Positions 25,951 to 27,521 of a stretch of DNA of 27,521 bases are shown in pieces. Position numbers and translations under genes: made by a program. The notes under the pieces are model-generated. The model made no database searches. It was not told the origin of the DNA and was given only the letters and a program-made list of their open reading frames with translations. The DNA lies in the IMG/VR virus record IMGVR_UViG_3300005613_000339, positions 1 through 27,521 of that record; one strand, written 5' to 3'. Position 1 is the stretch's first letter. Each line of letters opens with the position of its first letter. The DNA comes from a virus.

Positions 25951-26772
25951 TTGGCAAGTCCACAAGTTGAGAATGGATACCTTAAAATATCAATGGAGCT
26001 GGTTGAAGTACTGGCAAGGTATAGAATACCAGGCCAGGAAATGCAGTTGCTATGGGTATTATTAAGAAAGACCTGGGGGTGGAAGAAGAAAGAAGATAGC
26101 ATATCATTATCTCAGTTTGCAAAATTAACCGGAATTGATAGGGGTAAATGTTCACGTCTCCTAAAATCACTAATTGCTAAAAATATCTTAAGAAATACTG
26201 TTGACCAAAAGGTCAACCCCCAGCCCAAGAAATATAGATTCAATAAGGATTATGAGACATGGGTAACTGTTGACCAAAAGGTAGCCCGTGACCATAAGGT
26301 CAACAGAGTGTTGACCAAAAGGTCATCAAAAGGGGTGACCAAAAGGTCAACCACAATAGATAATATAGATACTATACAATATATATTGTCAGAACTATTA
26401 TTTTCGCTGATTAAAAAGAGAAGAGAAACATTCAAAAAACCAGATTTACAGAAATGGGCCGATCATATTGATTTGATGATTAGGGTAGATAAAAGGGAGA
26501 CAGCAGAGATTAAGGAAGTGATTAAATGGTGCCAGCAAGATAAGTTCTGGAAAAATAATATTTTGAGCACTGCTAAATTGAGACAGCAATATGATAGCCT
26601 GGCACTAAAAATGGTGGAAGAAACAGGAGGAGTTCAAGTTACAACAGAGGAGCCTCACGAGCTCGACCCATATTATCAGGATAACAGAACTGAAGAGGAG
26701 AAACAGAGGGACGCACTGAGATGGAATGAGTTTTGTGATGTGGTGAAAAAGAGTGTTAAGACGGTGAAATAA
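25951..26772 (+). CDS. Replication initiator, lambda O-like, containing the origin
   Basis: A 273-aa protein. Residues 1-85 are the phage replication-O-type winged helix (GQEMQLLWVLLRKTWGWKKK, then DSISLSQFAKLTGIDRGKCS and LLKSLIAKNIL). The middle (about 84-135) is low complexity, with repeats of VDQKV/VLTKRS translated from the DNA iterons. The C-terminal third is helical and charged, probably the helicase-contact part. Start is TTG at 25951 with GGAAGGATAG upstream; an ATG at codon 16 is the alternative. It should melt the origin and recruit host DnaB. It is last in the rightward operon, before a terminator. Confidence 0.8.
   Translation: MASPQVENGYLKISMELVEVLARYRIPGQEMQLLWVLLRKTWGWKKKEDSISLSQFAKLTGIDRGKCSRLLKSLIAKNILRNTVDQKVNPQPKKYRFNKDYETWVTVDQKVARDHKVNRVLTKRSSKGVTKRSTTIDNIDTIQYILSELLFSLIKKRRETFKKPDLQKWADHIDLMIRVDKRETAEIKEVIKWCQQDKFWKNNILSTAKLRQQYDSLALKMVEETGGVQVTTEEPHELDPYYQDNRTEEEKQRDALRWNEFCDVVKKSVKTVK
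26200..26351 (+). repeat. Five palindromic iterons: probable replication origin
   Basis: GTTGACCAAAAGGTCAAC and close variants occur at 26200-26217, 26269-26286, 26287-26304, 26310-26327 and 26334-26351. Each is an inverted repeat TTGACC/GGTCAA around four bases. An AT-rich tract with ATAGATAATATAGATACTAT follows at 26352-26400. Iterons plus an AT-rich region inside the initiator gene match the lambda ori arrangement. Confidence 0.8.
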
Positions 26773-26773
26773 A

Positions 26774-26800
26774 AAAAGGCCCTGAAGGACAGAGCCTTTT
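26774..26800 (+). terminator. Bidirectional intrinsic terminator after rep gene
   Basis: AAAAGGC-C-CTG, loop AAGGA, CAG-A-GCCTTTT: a 7-bp and a 3-bp stem with one mismatch, A run on the left and T run on the right. It lies 2 bp after the stop of the replication gene. Confidence 0.75.
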
Positions 26801-26841
26801 GAAAATATGTAGTGTGTGATTAGAGCATTTATCTTTTAATA

Positions 26842-27030
26842 ATGATTGTGTGTGCTATCATCGGTGGGTATTTATGGCCTTATACTATTAATTCATGGTT
26901 GCTCTTTGCTGGCAAAACACCATCTGTTATGTTTTGGCATGGAGCCTTATTGGGATTCTGTCCAGTAATAGGGCAAGCAACAATTCCCATTGCAGTTATT
27001 ACATGGATTTTGATGCTCTTTTTAATGTAA
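26842..27030 (+). CDS. Small two-helix membrane protein
   Basis: A 62-aa hydrophobic protein, MIVCAIIGGYLWPYTINSWL, then LFAGKTPSVMFWHGALLGFC and VITWILMLFLM: two or three membrane segments and no signal peptide. No ribosome site of note. Located after the terminator, so it needs its own promoter. No similarity to holins beyond size and hydrophobicity. Confidence 0.45.
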   Translation: MIVCAIIGGYLWPYTINSWLLFAGKTPSVMFWHGALLGFCPVIGQATIPIAVITWILMLFLM

Positions 27031-27521
27031 TTTTATAGATTAGCTTTATCTATTGCTCGATATGTAGCTAATTTGTTAGAATTTTGAATGGGAAAATGAG
27101 GATTTTTAGAGAAAAAATTATGGTTAAGTCTCCACCTCTCAAAACACGTCCCCCCCTTGCAGGTTTGAAGCAGGGGCCTTTGTAACTATTTAATATCATT
27201 ACATTAATTGATAATTATCTTTTTATAGCCTATAAAACGTCATCTTATAATCCTGATAGCAGCTATTTAAAATGCCGATAGGTCAACAACCTCTCTACAT
27301 ATAAAGGCGAAGGCATCAAATACTATTCCAATTTGGAATACTCACATTTGGAATATATCACCTATGTAATATTATCAACTTGACATAATAAACCACCATT
27401 GACATTAATCGTATATATCGTTCAGGATAGCAAAACAATACCGTGTATCAATTTTATTCCATTATTAATACCACACATACCTTATTCATTTTTAATTCAT
27501 TGTCGTCCATTTATTCAATCT
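27031..27521. other. 491-bp AT-rich stretch without genes
   Basis: No ORF with a start and ribosome site. It contains a hairpin CCCCTTGC...GCAGGGG (about 27155-27178), the palindrome ATTCCAATTTGGAAT (27325-27339) with a third half-site TTTGGAAT 8 bp further on, and two TTGACA boxes (27380, 27399). It looks like a control region at an operon boundary. Confidence 0.5.

Noticed and set aside
27155-27178. Terminator or tRNA-like element
   Set aside because: The hairpin has no T run and no tRNA arms; noted only as a structure in the right-hand gap.

Overview
The window is a stretch of a tailed-phage (lambda-like caudovirus) genome, free or integrated. It is AT-rich, and I cannot name a host from sequence alone. 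Lambdoid head genes, a Mu Com-like protein and integron cassettes suggest a Gram-negative host; that is inference. No integrase, lysis or tail gene is visible, so the genome continues past both ends.

Layout. Everything from 1 to about 22,230 reads on the minus strand; everything after about 22,400 reads on the plus strand, so 22,230-22,415 is the divergent control region. Minus strand, right to left (direction of transcription): three tandem Y-RNA genes and a Ro60/Rsr (TROVE-vWA) gene; small Cys-rich and membrane proteins; a recombination module (Cas4/RecB-like exonuclease, an accessory protein, RecT); a 3.5-kb accessory stretch built largely of integron-type gene cassettes (11,250-14,730); an SPFH-like membrane protein, large terminase, and two genes preceded by 5-bp-period repeat arrays; then the head module (portal, a small basic protein, Com, S49 protease with nested scaffold, lambda D-like decoration protein, lambda E-like capsid protein, connector genes).

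Plus strand: a Cro/CI-type HTH gene, a string of tiny overlapping ORFs, RusA resolvase, more small ORFs, three integron-type cassettes (the first carrying a phage-type DNA adenine methyltransferase), and a lambda O-like replication initiator gene with five palindromic iterons and an AT-rich stretch inside it, which is the probable origin. A bidirectional terminator follows, then a small membrane protein and about 490 bp without genes.

The most notable points are: (1) several well-formed attC recombination sites, with cassette ends complementary to each other, in both arms of a phage and always oriented with phage transcription; (2) a phage Ro60 gene with three homologous Y RNAs, one carrying a circularly permuted tRNA-like domain; (3) two arrays in which GTC or ATC recurs exactly every 5 bp with variable bases between, in the leaders of adjacent genes.
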